NCBI GenBank assembly: GCA_002425935.1
Contig: DINE01000017.1
Location: forward strand, 1,704-14,317
DNA from: Bacteroidales bacterium UBA5548
GTDB taxonomy: Bacteria > Bacteroidota > Bacteroidia > Bacteroidales > UBA932
DNA length: 12,614 bases
Reading direction: 5' to 3'
Within the stretch, counting starts at the first letter, position 1. Each line of letters opens with the position of its first letter. A program made the position numbers and the translations under genes. Shown in pieces: positions 1-6,876 of this stretch. The notes under the pieces are model-generated. The model saw only the letters and a list, made by a program, of their open reading frames with translations, had not been told where the DNA came from and searched no databases.

Positions 1-464
1 CCATGGTCTGTTCCTATATATGTAAATGTCCATTTATTTCGCTTTAACTCTTCTACAAGGCTTTTGATATCGTATCCTGAAAATTCCCGAGAGGCATTTT
101 CTTCACCATCAGTCAATACTGTAACAAGAACATTGTAGTCTGATTTATCTTCAAGTGCCTGCTTCAATTTTGCTATGCTATAACCCATTGCGTCAAATAA
201 TGGAGTAGATGCATCAGGTTTATAGCTTCTGCAATCAATTTTTTTGAGCTTGCCGGCTGGCTCAATAAAATGAAGCTGTTTTATCCCTAAGCCATTAAAA
301 GAGACAAATGAAATAAAGTGTTCCTGTTCAGGAAATTTTTGTTCAATGCCTTGTATTGTCTGAACCAACTCATTAAATCCCTGAATTATAACACTTTTAA
401 TGCCTTCCATTGAGCCGCTTTCGTCCAAGATAATTAAATTGTGTACTTGATGTTTCTTTTCCAT
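1..464 (-). CDS. VWA domain protein (N-terminal part, runs off left edge)
   Basis: The first 154 codons are present and the 3' end lies outside the window. The protein starts directly with a von Willebrand factor A fold and has no signal peptide, so it is probably cytoplasmic. The metal-ion-dependent adhesion site (MIDAS) looks complete: DESGS at residues 14-18, Thr87 in a DASTPLFDA stretch, and Asp119 in LTDGEEN. Such domains bind a divalent metal and usually mediate protein-protein contacts. I chose the ATG at 464 because the VWA first strand begins within ten residues of it and a purine-rich AAGAAGAG lies just upstream. It is on the same strand as the TPR regulator gene but separated by 290 bp and a terminator-like structure, so it is probably a separate transcript. 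A weak TAnnTTTG-like box lies at 504-511. The partner and process are unknown, and further C-terminal domains may exist. Confidence 0.85.
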   Translation of the reverse strand, partial: MEKKHQVHNLIILDESGSMEGIKSVIIQGFNELVQTIQGIEQKFPEQEHFISFVSFNGLGIKQLHFIEPAGKLKKIDCRSYKPDASTPLFDAMGYSIAKLKQALEDKSDYNVLVTVLTDGEENASREFSGYDIKSLVEELKRNKWTFTYIGTDH

Positions 465-678
465 CTCTTCTTTTTTTAAATGTTATTAATGTAATTGCAT
501 TTTCAAATATGTAAATTGCAAGATTATAACTCTCAATTTAAGTAATTTGAAAGCACAAGATTAGTGAGATAGTTTGACAACTTGTGACAATTGGCATTAA
601 TCAAATATATAATTCAATACCAATCTTAAAATTTTAATATCAAGTGTCTACATAAAAACCTGTATTACTATCAACTAC

Positions 679-708
679 AAAAACAGCTGCATGAAAAAGA
701 GCGAGCTG
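679..708 (-). terminator. Probable intrinsic terminator of the TPR regulator gene
   Basis: Read on the minus strand, CAGCT-C-GC (708-701) pairs with GCAGCTG (690-684), leaving one bulged base and a 10-nt loop, and is followed at once by TTTTTG (683-678). It sits about 47 bp past the stop codon of the TPR gene. A second 9-bp inverted repeat, ACCTGTATT (658-666) with AATACAGGT (726-734), encloses it. Its minus-strand 3' arm also runs into a T-run (658-654). The two stems together look like a nested terminator. The stems are short and no energy was calculated. Confidence 0.5.
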
Positions 709-754
709 ATTTTATATGTCATTAGAATACAGGTGCTTACGCAAAGACTTGAAT

Positions 755-2794
755 TCAGATGTTCTGCAGATAGACAGACAGGTTGGTGTCGCGGTCGATT
801 ACCAATTTTTGGCGCAGACGCTGGCGGGCCTTTTTAAGCGCCTCTTCTGACTGGAAGGTTATGTTGGCAATATCCTTGCTGCTCATGTTGAGCTTAAGGA
901 AGGCGCAAAGTTTGCGCTCGTTTGCTGTCAGATCGGGAAAGTTCTCGTTAAGCTTATCATAAAATGATTTGTGCACCTTCTGGAACAACAATTCAAACTC
1001 ATTCCAGTTAGAGCTTCGGGAAATTCGCTTAAAGTCCGAAATTATTCCAAGGATTACTCTCTTACCCTCAGGAGATGTACTCTCCAAAACAGCCTCAAGT
1101 CTTCTAACGGTTTCGGCATCCCGCTCTGAATTCTGAATTAACTTTAGTGATGCGGCCGTAAGCGACTTCTGATTCTCTTCAAGTTCTTGATTAATAAGAT
1201 CAATTTCATGTTCAAGTAACCTCTTTTTCTCCTGCTCCATCTCACGAATTGCCAGGTTTGCCTTTTTATTAAAGCGATAGAGGCGATGAATGTAAACAGC
1301 AAGCATTGATACCAGTATAAAGCAAGCAGCAAGTGTGGCTATAATTGAGCGCTGTATCCTTCTTCTCACAGCCTCCAGTTCGTCTCTCTTCTGCTGTTCC
1401 AAAGCGATTGCCTGCCTCTCTTTTTCGAAATTGTATGTAAACTCCAGTTCCGTTATCTTTTTAATATTATTCTCGTTAAAAATACTGTCGCTCAGCTGTT
1501 TAAATTGCAGAATATGGGTATAGGCACTCTTATAGTTGTTAGTCCCTGCGTATATCTCTGCAAGTATCTTATGCAAATCCTTTTCGGTCTCAATAAGCTT
1601 AATTTCTTTCGCCATCTCAAGGCTACTCTGAGCATAACCAAGTGCACGTGAAAACTCTTTTCTCACTAAGTATACTCTTGCAATATGAAATTTTGATATG
1701 CATAAATTAGATTTAATACCTGCAATTTCTGATAGTTCAAGGGCCTCTGAGAAGCTCTCCAACGCCTTTTCATATTCAGATTCGTTGTAGTAATATTGTC
1801 CGATGCTCAGAACAATGCCTGTTTTAAGAGGGGTGACATTAAGATCTTCACTAATCTCAAGAGCTCTCCTGAAGTAATCCAGGGCTTGCTTGTTGTTGGT
1901 GTGTAGGTAAATTGTTCCGATATTAAGCAAGCTGCCCGCTAAAGTGTGCTTTTCATTTGACTCTTCGGCTAGCTCTACCACTTTCTGATTGTACTCCAGA
2001 GCTTTAGAGAAGTCTTTCTGAGTAAAGTATATGCCTCCTATGCTTATAAGAGATTTAGTAACTGCCTTCATATCTTGCATCTCCTCCCAAATCCTCAGCC
2101 CGTTCTGTATAAACTCAAGTGCAACGGGATAGTTTCCCCTTGACGAATAGATGTTGCCCAGTGAGTTGTAACATAATGCAATGTTAGTTTTGTCATCAAC
2201 ACCTTTTAGTATATCCAGTGCATCGTTAAATCCCTGTACTGCAAGATCTACCTTTCCCATTCGGTTGTATGCCTGCGAAAGATTTAACAAATATTTACCC
2301 AGCTCCTTTGAATCATTAATCTCTTTTGCAATATCTATCGCTTTAAGGTAGTAACTAACGGCTGCAGAGTCCCTGCCTGTCGCTCCGTATGCTGTCCCAA
2401 TCGCATTTGAGTATTTACCTATTGCCTGTTTACAGCCAATTTTTTCTGCAAATTTCATTGCATTTTCGAAAAAGCTGAGAGCCTTTTCAGGGTCTTTTTT
2501 CATGAACGATATCCCCTGTAACCATAAACTCTCTGCCTGCCCTTTTGAGTATCCTAACTCTATTGCCAGATTATAGCTCTCCGTTGCATATTTGTTTGAT
2601 TGCTCCGGGTCGGCTGAGTATAATGAATAGGCAATTTTGTTAAGAATATTGACTCTTGTGGTATCTTTTACAGTGTGGTTCTTAAGAATATTTTGGAGGC
2701 TGTCCGCTTTTGAGGATTGACCGGAAAGGGTGCAACAGAACAGTGTAAAAGTTATGGCCAGAACAGTTCCGGCACGCAAGAGTCTTAATATCAT
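755..2794 (-). CDS. Membrane-anchored TPR regulator with C-terminal HTH (679 aa)
   Basis: The protein has a hydrophobic N-terminal export segment (residues 1-25) and then about ten tetratricopeptide repeats (roughly 40-440), recognisable by repeated ALEYNQKVVELAEE-like and NIGTIYLHT-like helices. Next come a coiled-coil stretch, one membrane span (about 482-503), a second charged coiled coil (about 504-570) and a C-terminal helix-turn-helix (622-664, LTANERKLCAFL ... KARQRLRQKL). This layout is common in Bacteroidota: periplasmic TPRs sense a partner and a cytoplasmic LuxR-like HTH responds. An in-frame ATG exists at 2965, but the 57 extra residues are polar and would bury the export signal. 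The ATG at 2794 starts exactly at MILRLLRAG and has a promoter-like TATAATTG just upstream. The gene is divergent from a small barrel gene, which makes that gene a candidate target. The sensed molecule is unknown. Confidence 0.85.
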   Translation of the reverse strand: MILRLLRAGTVLAITFTLFCCTLSGQSSKADSLQNILKNHTVKDTTRVNILNKIAYSLYSADPEQSNKYATESYNLAIELGYSKGQAESLWLQGISFMKKDPEKALSFFENAMKFAEKIGCKQAIGKYSNAIGTAYGATGRDSAAVSYYLKAIDIAKEINDSKELGKYLLNLSQAYNRMGKVDLAVQGFNDALDILKGVDDKTNIALCYNSLGNIYSSRGNYPVALEFIQNGLRIWEEMQDMKAVTKSLISIGGIYFTQKDFSKALEYNQKVVELAEESNEKHTLAGSLLNIGTIYLHTNNKQALDYFRRALEISEDLNVTPLKTGIVLSIGQYYYNESEYEKALESFSEALELSEIAGIKSNLCISKFHIARVYLVRKEFSRALGYAQSSLEMAKEIKLIETEKDLHKILAEIYAGTNNYKSAYTHILQFKQLSDSIFNENNIKKITELEFTYNFEKERQAIALEQQKRDELEAVRRRIQRSIIATLAACFILVSMLAVYIHRLYRFNKKANLAIREMEQEKKRLLEHEIDLINQELEENQKSLTAASLKLIQNSERDAETVRRLEAVLESTSPEGKRVILGIISDFKRISRSSNWNEFELLFQKVHKSFYDKLNENFPDLTANERKLCAFLKLNMSSKDIANITFQSEEALKKARQRLRQKLVIDRDTNLSVYLQNI

Positions 2795-2820
2795 GAATGA
2801 TTGTTTTTTAAATGGTGAGG

Positions 2821-2828
2821 CAATTATA
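2821..2828 (-). promoter_or_regulatory. Candidate -7 box for the TPR regulator gene
   Basis: On the minus strand this reads TATAATTG, one mismatch from the Bacteroidota -7 consensus TAnnTTTG. It lies 26 bp upstream of the ATG at 2794. If it is used, the longer starts at 2965 and 2845 would lie upstream of the transcript. No convincing -33 TTTG was found at the usual distance, so this is tentative. Confidence 0.3.
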
Positions 2829-2913
2829 CAAAAAAAGAGGGTCATAGAAAATTTTTTATGATTGTCCACATTTTGTCCCCCCTGCTTTTGCAAATCATGT
2901 TTGCAACTGAACC

Positions 2914-2921
2914 TATCTTTA
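2914..2921 (+). promoter_or_regulatory. Candidate -7 box for the small barrel gene
   Basis: TATCTTTA is one mismatch from TAnnTTTG and would give a leader of about 60 nt before the ATG at 2989. A TTTG lies at 2887-2890, with 23 nt between, slightly longer than usual. The same octamer occurs upstream of the peptidase gene at 3646-3653, and in both places an 11-base G6/C6 motif lies 26-27 bp upstream. Confidence 0.25.
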
Positions 2922-2988
2922 CCGAACGAAATCTTTTGACAACCCCAATTGGCTAAATCATTCACTTATAAACTCAATTTTAACAAAG

Positions 2989-3546
2989 ATGAAAAAACTA
3001 ACTTTAATTCTTACTGCCCTGACACTTGTTGTTTGCAGCAATGTTGTGGCACAAAACAATCATCCCTCACTGTTCGGAAACGGCAGTAAACACGTTAGAG
3101 TAGGTATTGGTATTAACGCAGCCGGAATGCCAATTGAGGTATCTTATGATCAGGGCTTCAAACAAGATCTTTTTGGTGTAAAAAAGCTGAATCTGGGCCT
3201 TGGTGGTTATCTTGGTTACTACGGGGACAAAGATGAGATTGGTCTCTGGACTGATGGCAGTACTTTTGGTTACAAGTACTCGCATATCATTTTAGGTGCA
3301 AGAGGACTTTTCCACTACCCACTTATACCAAAAATTGATACCTATGCAGGGTTAATGCTAGGCTACAATATTGTCAGTGCTACTTTCTATGGCAACGGTA
3401 CGGATCCTGGCAGTGCGTCGGCAGGCGGTTTTGCATTTGGCGGAGTAGTTGGAGCCCGCTACCAGTTTAACAACAATTGGGGAATTTATGCCGAGGCCGG
3501 TTACTCTATCTCATATTTAAGCTTTGGCCTGGTTTACAGTTTATAG
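2989..3546 (+). CDS. Small exported outer-membrane beta-barrel-like protein (185 aa)
   Basis: The protein begins with a clear Sec signal peptide, MKKLTLILTALTLVVCSNVVA, with likely cleavage before QNN at about residue 21. The mature part is rich in glycine and aromatic residues. It shows alternating beta-strand patterns such as LNLGLGGYLGYYGD, IILGARGLFHYPL, DTYAGLMLGYNIV and WGIYAEAGYSISYLSFGLVYSL, typical of small porin-like or OmpX/OmpA-like barrels of about eight strands. There is no recognisable C-terminal OmpA peptidoglycan-binding domain and no lipobox. The chosen ATG directly precedes the signal peptide; upstream sequence is AT-rich without a strong ribosome site, as usual in this phylum. 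It is divergent from the TPR regulator and ends before a hairpin at 3582-3643. The function is unknown; the barrel call rests on pattern only. Confidence 0.75.
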   Translation: MKKLTLILTALTLVVCSNVVAQNNHPSLFGNGSKHVRVGIGINAAGMPIEVSYDQGFKQDLFGVKKLNLGLGGYLGYYGDKDEIGLWTDGSTFGYKYSHIILGARGLFHYPLIPKIDTYAGLMLGYNIVSATFYGNGTDPGSASAGGFAFGGVVGARYQFNNNWGIYAEAGYSISYLSFGLVYSL

Positions 3547-3581
3547 TAAACTGCTTTAGGCAGATTTTAAACTTCTAAAAT

Positions 3582-3643
3582 ACTGACTTTTAAACTTTGA
3601 TTCTCTTTAGCAGGGGGGAAACAGTTTGAAAGTCAGTTTTTTT
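3582..3643 (+). terminator. Long-loop hairpin terminator after the small barrel gene
   Basis: A 14-bp stem pairs 3582-3595 (ACTGACTTTTAAAC) with 3624-3637 (GTTTGAAAGTCAGT), with one G-U pair, followed directly by a T-tract (3638-3643). The loop is 28 nt and contains a run of six G. The stem and T-tract fit a Rho-independent terminator, though the loop is unusually long. A candidate promoter for the next gene overlaps the 3' arm. Confidence 0.6.
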
Positions 3644-3653
3644 GTTATCTTTA
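3625..3653 (+). promoter_or_regulatory. Candidate promoter of the oligopeptidase gene
   Basis: TTTG at 3625-3628 and TATCTTTA at 3646-3653 resemble the Bacteroidota -33 TTTG / -7 TAnnTTTG pair, with one mismatch in the -7 box and 17 nt between, a little short. It would give a leader of about 20 nt to the ATG at 3681, and its -33 part lies inside the 3' arm of the upstream hairpin. It is a pattern match only. Confidence 0.3.
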
Positions 3654-3680
3654 ATGTTGCTAATTTCTAAACCTGCCATC

Positions 3681-5822
3681 ATGAAAAGTAAAACTTTCAA
3701 ATCAGCGGTCTGGGTTGCGATTCTGCTGCTTGCCGCCTGTAATACATCAAAAGTGAAAATATTAGATCAAGATGAATTTCCTGCACCTCCTGTTGCAGAT
3801 AAAATCCCTGTAGTCTTTACTGAGTTTGGCAGGGAGAGAGTTGATAACTATTTTTGGATAAGAGACAAAGAGAACCCAAAGGTACTGGAGTATCTGAATG
3901 CAGAGATGCGTTATACCAACATTGTCATGGGTTCAACAAAGGAGCTGCAAGAGAGTATTTATAACGAGATTCTGGGACGTATTAAAGATGCTGACGAAAC
4001 ATATCCTGAGTACAGAAATGGTTATTTCTACTATTCCCGTACAGAGAGTGGCAAGCAGTACAGGATTTATTGCAGAAAAAAGGGCTCTACTGACTCTCCT
4101 GAGGAGGTTATATTTGATGTGAACAGTATGGCTGAAGGTAAAAAAGCCTATTCGTTTATGGGGTACTCAGTAAGTCCTGACAACTCACTTATAGCATACG
4201 CATTTAATGAAACAGGTTCATCTGCAGAGGCCTCATTAAAAATTAAAAATATGGAGACCGGTGCCGATCTGGATTTAAAAATTGACAAGATATCTACATT
4301 TGTCTGGGCAAACGATAATAAAACAATTTTCTATACCGTTATTGATGCCGCATTACGTCCGTACAGGCTTTACAGCCACACTCTTGGGTCTAAAAAAGCT
4401 GACCGTCTTGTTTATGAAGAGAGCGACGGAAGGTTCAATTTGTGGGTCAGTAAGAGTAAGACAAACAACTACATCTTAAGTAACAGCGCAAGTAGCTCTA
4501 CTTCTGAGGTAAGGATGCTCTCTGCAGATAATCCTGCAGGGAACTTCACCCCTTTTCTTACCCGTGAGCAAGGAACAGATTATTCGGTGATTCATCATAA
4601 AGAGAGCTTCTTTGTTAAATATAAAGACAGTGTGAAAATTAACAGCATGATTTACAAAGTCCCTCTGGAATCTTACAGCGATAAGAGCAGCTGGACCGTT
4701 TTCATGGATCACAATCCTGCAGTAAAGATTGAGTCGGTTGATGTTCTTAAAGATTTTATTGCCGTTGAGGTAAGAGAAAACGGGCTCAGTTCGATAAAGA
4801 CATTCAATCTGGCAACTAACGAAGAAGATATCATAGCGTTCCCGGAGCCGGTTTATACTGCCTGGCTAAACGGAAATCCTGAGTACGATGCATCAACTAT
4901 ACGTTACAGCTACACCTCCCTTAACAGACCCAATACTCTTTACGAGTATAATATGAATGAGAAGAGCAGCACAAAACTTAAAGAGCAGGAGATTCCATCT
5001 GGCTTTAATCCTGACGATTATAAAGTTGAAAGATTATGGGCAACAGCCCCTGATGGTGTTAAAGTGCCTATGGCTATAGTCTATAAAAAAGGGTTAAGAA
5101 AAAACGGGAAAAACCCTGCACTTCTCTACTCTTACGGCAGTTACGGTTACAGTTCGGACGTATATTTTTCACCGGCCATTTACTCTCTGATTGACAGAGG
5201 ATTTGTCTATGCAGTTGCACAGATAAGAGGGGGAAGCGACCTTGGAGAACAGTGGTATGAAGATGGTAAATTATTAAAAAAGAAGAACACCTTTACCGAT
5301 TTTATAGCTTGTGCCGAAGAGTTAATAGCGCAAAAATATACTACCCCTTCAAAATTGGCAGCAATGGGCGGCAGTGCCGGAGGTCTGCTGATGGGAGCAG
5401 TTGTAAATATGAAGCCACAGCTCTTTAATACCATAATTGCACAGGTACCTTTTGTTGACGTTATAAACACAATGCTGGACACATCACTTCCGCTTACAAC
5501 TCAGGAGTATGAGGAGTGGGGAGACCCTAATATTGAGGAGTACTACAATTATATGCTGTCATACTCACCATATGACAATATTACAGAGCAATATTACCCC
5601 AATATCCTTGCAACCGGTGGAATTAATGACTCTCAGGTAGGCTTCCACGAGCCAACCAAATGGGTTGCCCGGTTAAGAGATAAGAAAAAGGACCGTAATA
5701 TAGTTTTGTTATACATGAATATGGATTCCGGTCATGGCGGAGCAACCGGCAGGTATGACCGTATTAAAGAGACCGCTTTCACATGGGCCTTCATACTCAA
5801 CCGAACCGGGAAAGATCGATAG
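3681..5822 (+). CDS. Oligopeptidase B-type S9A serine peptidase, predicted lipoprotein (713 aa)
   Basis: Prolyl-oligopeptidase family member that should cleave peptides after basic residues. The N-terminal part (about 35-440) is the seven-bladed propeller domain that gates access; the C-terminal part (about 450-713) is the alpha/beta hydrolase. The catalytic triad is visible: Ser565 in GGSAGG, Asp650 in GGINDSQVG and His685 in MDSGHGG. The neighbourhoods RGGSDLGEQWYEDGKL and TTQEYEEWGDP closely match protease II (PtrB). Glu609 and Glu611 are placed like the two glutamates that bind the P1 Arg/Lys in the E. coli enzyme. An in-frame ATG at 3642 adds 13 residues, but the ATG at 3681 starts a lipoprotein signal (VAILLLAAC, lipobox LAAC) and is preferred. 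It would therefore be lipid-anchored in the envelope, unlike cytosolic E. coli PtrB. It appears monocistronic, between two terminators. Confidence 0.93.
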   Translation: MKSKTFKSAVWVAILLLAACNTSKVKILDQDEFPAPPVADKIPVVFTEFGRERVDNYFWIRDKENPKVLEYLNAEMRYTNIVMGSTKELQESIYNEILGRIKDADETYPEYRNGYFYYSRTESGKQYRIYCRKKGSTDSPEEVIFDVNSMAEGKKAYSFMGYSVSPDNSLIAYAFNETGSSAEASLKIKNMETGADLDLKIDKISTFVWANDNKTIFYTVIDAALRPYRLYSHTLGSKKADRLVYEESDGRFNLWVSKSKTNNYILSNSASSSTSEVRMLSADNPAGNFTPFLTREQGTDYSVIHHKESFFVKYKDSVKINSMIYKVPLESYSDKSSWTVFMDHNPAVKIESVDVLKDFIAVEVRENGLSSIKTFNLATNEEDIIAFPEPVYTAWLNGNPEYDASTIRYSYTSLNRPNTLYEYNMNEKSSTKLKEQEIPSGFNPDDYKVERLWATAPDGVKVPMAIVYKKGLRKNGKNPALLYSYGSYGYSSDVYFSPAIYSLIDRGFVYAVAQIRGGSDLGEQWYEDGKLLKKKNTFTDFIACAEELIAQKYTTPSKLAAMGGSAGGLLMGAVVNMKPQLFNTIIAQVPFVDVINTMLDTSLPLTTQEYEEWGDPNIEEYYNYMLSYSPYDNITEQYYPNILATGGINDSQVGFHEPTKWVARLRDKKKDRNIVLLYMNMDSGHGGATGRYDRIKETAFTWAFILNRTGKDR

Positions 5823-5918
5823 AAAAAATATACCCCTTGTTGTCAGACCTATCCGGATATCACTAAAAAATTATATAGAGATATCAATTCTTTTAAGCTA
5901 AGTTTGGCGCGAAACCAG

Positions 5919-5951
5919 AATAATCTCATGAAAAATGAGATTATTTTTTTT
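5919..5951 (+). terminator. Strong intrinsic terminator after the oligopeptidase gene
   Basis: A perfect 11-bp stem pairs AATAATCTCAT (5919-5929) with ATGAGATTATT (5935-5945) around a 5-nt loop, GAAAA, and runs into eight consecutive T (5944-5951). It lies 96 bp after the peptidase stop and 46 bp before the sigma-factor start. It therefore separates the peptidase transcript from the downstream operon and confines that operon's promoter to a short stretch or to the sequence around the hairpin. Confidence 0.85.
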
Positions 5952-5997
5952 ATGGCGACGGATTTAATGTTGAATTGAGTCTAAGTATATACTGACA

Positions 5998-6573
5998 ATG
6001 AGAGACGAGAAAAAGATAATTGAAGATATTCTTTCCGGAGAGACAGAGATGTACCGACTTCTGGTAGAGCGCTACCATGAGAAGATCTTTATTCTCGTCA
6101 GAGGATTTGTGCATCAGACTGAGGATGCAGAGGATGTAACCCAGGAGACATTTATGCAAGCATTTGTATCACTTGGAAGCTTCTCTGGACGATCTGAGTT
6201 CTCTACATGGCTATATCGTATAGGTATTAATAGTGCCTATAGCTTTTTAAGGAAGAGGAAACGAAAGTCATTATTCGAATTATATACAGATAAAATAAGT
6301 TCACTAACCGATTTTTTAACAAGCACAAAAACCGAAAATCCTCAGACAATTATGTCTTGTAAAGAGACAGAAGAGATTATTTACAAAGAGATAGATAATT
6401 TGCCGGCAAACCAGAAAACAGCTTTAATCCTGAGTCGTTTGGATGGATTATCACAAAAAGAGATCGCCGAAATTATGTCACTCTCGGTTCAGGCAGTGGA
6501 CTCACTGGTTCAGAGAGCTAAAAGACAACTAAAAATAAAACTAATACCAATTATAAATGAAAAAGAATTTTAA
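5998..6573 (+). CDS. ECF (extracytoplasmic function) sigma factor (191 aa)
   Basis: A small sigma-70 family member that would direct RNA polymerase to a dedicated set of promoters. Region 2 covers about residues 20-90 and contains the hallmark DAEDVTQETFMQAFVSL (43-59) and FSTWLYRIGINSAYSFLRK (68-86), which bind core polymerase and the -10 element. A linker of about 35 residues follows. Region 4 covers about 125-180, with LPANQKTALILSRLDGLSQKEIAEIM and the recognition helix VQAVDSLVQRAKRQLK, which would read the -35 element. There is no region 3 and no C-terminal extension. The length is normal for the group. It leads a tight gene array and overlaps the next gene by 17 bp, which points to translational coupling with a likely anti-sigma protein. 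Autoregulation is expected but I could not identify the promoter in the 46 bp after the preceding terminator. Confidence 0.95.
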   Translation: MRDEKKIIEDILSGETEMYRLLVERYHEKIFILVRGFVHQTEDAEDVTQETFMQAFVSLGSFSGRSEFSTWLYRIGINSAYSFLRKRKRKSLFELYTDKISSLTDFLTSTKTENPQTIMSCKETEEIIYKEIDNLPANQKTALILSRLDGLSQKEIAEIMSLSVQAVDSLVQRAKRQLKIKLIPIINEKEF

Positions 6574-6868
6574 TAATCCGGATTTTGATCAATATCTCAA
6601 TGCTGCTATAGAAAAGGAGAAGCAAGGAGCTAACAGAAAAAGCAGGATTGATGAGATTATGAATAGCGTCAATGAACTTAGCCTCCAGGCGTCGTTTGAG
6701 ACAAAATGGCTCAATCTGAGAAGTGCCCTCGTTTATGGAATTTCAGTGACATTCGTCATTAGTATTGGTTGTTTTATTGGCAATCTGGTTGATGTTTATG
6801 AAGCTACAAACACTGCAAGTGTCGATTTCATAAGCTTTGGATTTGGAAATATTCTGCTAAATATTTAA
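6557..6868 (+). CDS. Small single-pass membrane protein, probable anti-sigma factor (103 aa)
   Basis: I do not recognise the family by sequence. Residues 1-54 are polar and charged with amphipathic helical character (PDFDQYLNAAIEKEKQG ... RIDEIMNSVNELSLQ). Residues 55-78 form one hydrophobic span (ALVYGISVTFVISIGCFIGNLV), and a short tail of about 25 residues follows. The size and plan match CnrY, the anti-sigma partner of CnrH: a short cytoplasmic helix that clamps the sigma factor, one membrane span and a small periplasmic end. There is no zinc-binding ZAS motif and no FecR domain. It starts inside the sigma-factor gene and is followed 8 bp later by a CnrX-like sensor gene, which strongly supports the role by position. 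Function is inferred from context, topology and size only. Confidence 0.75.
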   Translation: MKKNFNNPDFDQYLNAAIEKEKQGANRKSRIDEIMNSVNELSLQASFETKWLNLRSALVYGISVTFVISIGCFIGNLVDVYEATNTASVDFISFGFGNILLNI

Positions 6869-6876
6869 TTGCCGTT

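Noticed and set aside
658..734. The 9-bp inverted repeat as ends of a miniature transposable element
   Set aside because: No target-site duplication or transposase-like sequence was seen, and the T-runs after both stems favour a terminator.
1335..1523. Open frame of 62 codons on the plus strand inside the TPR regulator
   Set aside because: It lies wholly antisense to the coiled-coil and membrane-span coding region, shows no domain or start signal, and is explained by the codon pattern of the real gene.
5207..5482. Open frame of 91 codons on the minus strand inside the oligopeptidase gene
   Set aside because: It is antisense to the strongly conserved catalytic domain and has no features of its own; it is a shadow frame.
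5830..5890. Repeated GATATC around an AT-rich stretch after the oligopeptidase gene
   Set aside because: Only six bases match and the spacing gives no clear stem or operator; it is likely chance in AT-rich sequence.
5950..6159. Minus-strand frame reaching from the sigma-factor gene into the terminator region
   Set aside because: It overlaps the conserved region 2 of the sigma factor, has no recognisable protein features, and ends in the intergenic region without a promoter.
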